Assembly: GCA_903873415.1 (NCBI GenBank)
Contig: CAIQOK010000010.1
Location: forward strand, 1-43,245
Length of the DNA: 43,245 bases
DNA from: an uncultured Verrucomicrobiota bacterium
Lineage (GTDB): Bacteria > Verrucomicrobiota > Verrucomicrobiia > Limisphaerales > CAIQOK01
Direction of reading: 5' to 3'
The position numbers and the translations under genes are program-made. The notes beneath the pieces were generated by a model that ran no database searches, was not told where the DNA came from, and was given only the letters and a program-made list of their open reading frames with translations. Of this stretch, positions 41,681-43,245 are shown piece by piece (position 1 is the stretch's first letter; each line of letters opens with the position of its first letter).

Positions 41681-43245
41681 AGAGCAAATCGCCGCTTTGC
41701 CTCAGCCATCCCAACCCGGCAAAACCAGACGCGGCATTGCCCGACAGTTGCAGTGGTCTGTTGGCGCTGCTGCCGCGCTGGCCCTCGGGGTCACCATCCT
41801 CATCAACTACCAGTTGGCCAGAGCCGAGCTCATGGAGCAGGCTAATGCCCGGGCTGTCTCGGAGTTGCACGCGGCGGTAAACCGGATGGACGATTTCGTG
41901 CTCCGGATGAATTCCCTGGCTCAGAGTCTCATCGCCCGCCAGCAGGCTCTCGGATTGAAAGATTATGGAGACCGGAAGGGGTGGCAGGATTTCATAGCGC
42001 AGCTGCTTGCGGGCCAGTCCGAAAAAGAGGTCTGGGATCTTTTTCTAGCCTATGACCGCAAAACTTCGCAGGACACCAATTCGATGCGTTGGGTTGATCG
42101 CAAGAGCTGGCCCAACATGCAGATCCTGCATTATGACTACCATGACCCGAAGCAGGACTGGTATTCCGGTCCTAAAGCGTCCGGCAAGTTTTACGTCACC
42201 GAACCGTATTTTGATGAGGGCGGATCGGACATCACCATGGTCAGTCTGACCCAGCCGGTGAGGGTGGGGGGCGAATTCTTCGGTGTTGCCGGAGTGGATC
42301 TTTCGCTCGACCGGATTGTGGAGATGGTGGGGCAGATCAAATTGCGGCTGCACATGCAAGGTGGCAAACAGGAAACGGACGCGCAGTTTGCCTATCTGCT
42401 CAGCCGCGGCGGCAAGGTTGTGGCACATCCCAATGCTTCCCTGATGGCGCATCGCGGGGGCGGGGGCGTGGACGTTGGGAAATTGCCCGGCGGCGGCGTG
42501 ATCCAGTTAAAGCCGGAGGGGACCATGCAGACAACCCTTCTGGGCCGCAAGATGCGTGTGTTCTGGAACACCTCCCAACTCACCGGCTGGAAACTTGTTC
42601 TCAATGTGCCCGAGGAACTTATTCTGGCCCCGGTCTTCAGCATGACCGTCAGCACTCTGGTGGTCGGGTTGGGCGGGTTGGCGCTTACCCTTATTCTATT
42701 GGCCTTTATCGCCCTAAGGCTGGCCAGACCCATTCTTGAATTGCGCGTTGCTTCCAGCGCCTTGCAGCATGGGGAATTCAACACCGCGCAACTGGATAGT
42801 CTTGCGCAGCGGCCCGACGAGCTCGGCGATCTGGCGCAGGGCTTTGTGACCATGGCCGGACAAATCCAGGCCCGCGAACAGCAGTTGGCCCGATGGAATC
42901 AATCCCTTGAGTCCACCATCCAGGAGCGGACGACCGAGCTCAAGGAGGCCGTGGCCCAGGCGCAGCAGGCTCGGGAGGAGGCGGAGATGGCGAACCGGAC
43001 GAAGAGCGCATTTCTGGCGAACATGAGCCACGAGCTGCGCACACCGATGAACGCGATCATCGGCTACAGCGAGATGCTGACCGAGGAGGCAGAGGATCTG
43101 GGACAGGAGAGTTTCGTGTCGGACCTAAAGAAGATCAATTCCGCGGGCAAGCATCTGCTGGGGCTCATCAACGATGTGCTGGATCTCTCCAAGATCGAGG
43201 CGGGCAAGATGACCGCATATTGTGAGCCGTTTGACGTGGCAGTCA
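41673..43245 (+). CDS. dCache-HAMP sensor histidine kinase, 3' end beyond the window
   Basis: 524 residues seen. A first membrane helix (about 23-45) and a second near 325-350 enclose a periplasmic dCache sensor with the typical [39 protein letters not shown] and [14 protein letters not shown] stretches; such domains often bind amino acids. A HAMP domain ([20 protein letters not shown]), a coiled coil (about 400-440) and a HisKA domain with H453 in [20 protein letters not shown] follow; the sequence ends before the ATPase domain. It may continue with receiver domains. ATG 41673 overlaps the ATPase stop by eight bases, so it is co-translated with the transporter. Confidence 0.92.
   Translation, partial: MSREQIAALPQPSQPGKTRRGIARQLQWSVGAAAALALGVTILINYQLARAELMEQANARAVSELHAAVNRMDDFVLRMNSLAQSLIARQQALGLKDYGDRKGWQDFIAQLLAGQSEKEVWDLFLAYDRKTSQDTNSMRWVDRKSWPNMQILHYDYHDPKQDWYSGPKASGKFYVTEPYFDEGGSDITMVSLTQPVRVGGEFFGVAGVDLSLDRIVEMVGQIKLRLHMQGGKQETDAQFAYLLSRGGKVVAHPNASLMAHRGGGGVDVGKLPGGGVIQLKPEGTMQTTLLGRKMRVFWNTSQLTGWKLVLNVPEELILAPVFSMTVSTLVVGLGGLALTLILLAFIALRLARPILELRVASSALQHGEFNTAQLDSLAQRPDELGDLAQGFVTMAGQIQAREQQLARWNQSLESTIQERTTELKEAVAQAQQAREEAEMANRTKSAFLANMSHELRTPMNAIIGYSEMLTEEAEDLGQESFVSDLKKINSAGKHLLGLINDVLDLSKIEAGKMTAYCEPFDVAV

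Overview
The window reads as a piece of a Verrucomicrobiota chromosome (PVC superphylum). The best pointers are the large secreted protein with a planctomycete-type cytochrome c, DUF1549 and DUF1553, paired with a Tat-exported DUF1501 protein; a secreted RCC1-propeller protein with the STNLVNW...YYRLSYP type of C-terminus; and several LysM or lipoprotein genes without relatives I can name. This is a judgement from protein families; no 16S gene is present.

Layout. 1-34 is the 5' half of an initiator tRNA cut by the window edge. 162-11,887 is a housekeeping stretch: aroB, a glutamyl-Q-tRNA(Asp) synthetase-like gene, a LysM-containing anchored protein, purM, an FKBP-type prolyl isomerase, purD, a TauE/SafE permease and uvrA. 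A tRNA-Arg(CCU) on the opposite strand overlaps the last 22 bases of uvrA.

12.0-20.7 kb is accessory DNA. It holds decayed pieces of three unrelated insertion sequences (IS66, IS630 and IS5 families), an intact VapBC-type toxin-antitoxin pair, two truncated DoxX-like genes meeting tail to tail, and a compact block that looks like DNA repair: a renalase-like FAD oxidoreductase, a radical SAM protein of the UDG-linked family, a DUF4130 protein, a tiny DUF2256 zinc protein and a DUF429-like protein. The repair block is visibly richer in GCG/CGC codons than its surroundings.

20.7-31.6 kb encodes exported proteins: an RCC1-repeat protein whose signal peptide is out of frame with the rest, an operon of two lipoproteins, and the PSCyt1/DUF1549/DUF1553 plus DUF1501 pair.

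31.8-43.2 kb is the most interesting part. After a LytTR regulator on the minus strand and a 738-base gene-free stretch, ten genes run on the plus strand, most of them overlapping or nearly touching: a CheY-like receiver, a HisKA-receiver-PP2C phosphatase, an RsbW-like kinase, two STAS proteins, a double ABC substrate-binding protein, a STAS protein with an unrecognised 300-residue C-terminal region, an ABC permease, an ABC ATPase, and a dCache-HAMP histidine kinase that runs off the window. It looks like one signalling unit in which a partner-switch module (phosphatase, kinase, STAS) is wired into a complete ABC importer and a two-component system. The orphan HisKA segment of the phosphatase closely resembles the HisKA of the kinase at the far end, which supports a functional link. 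I do not know a described system with this composition.
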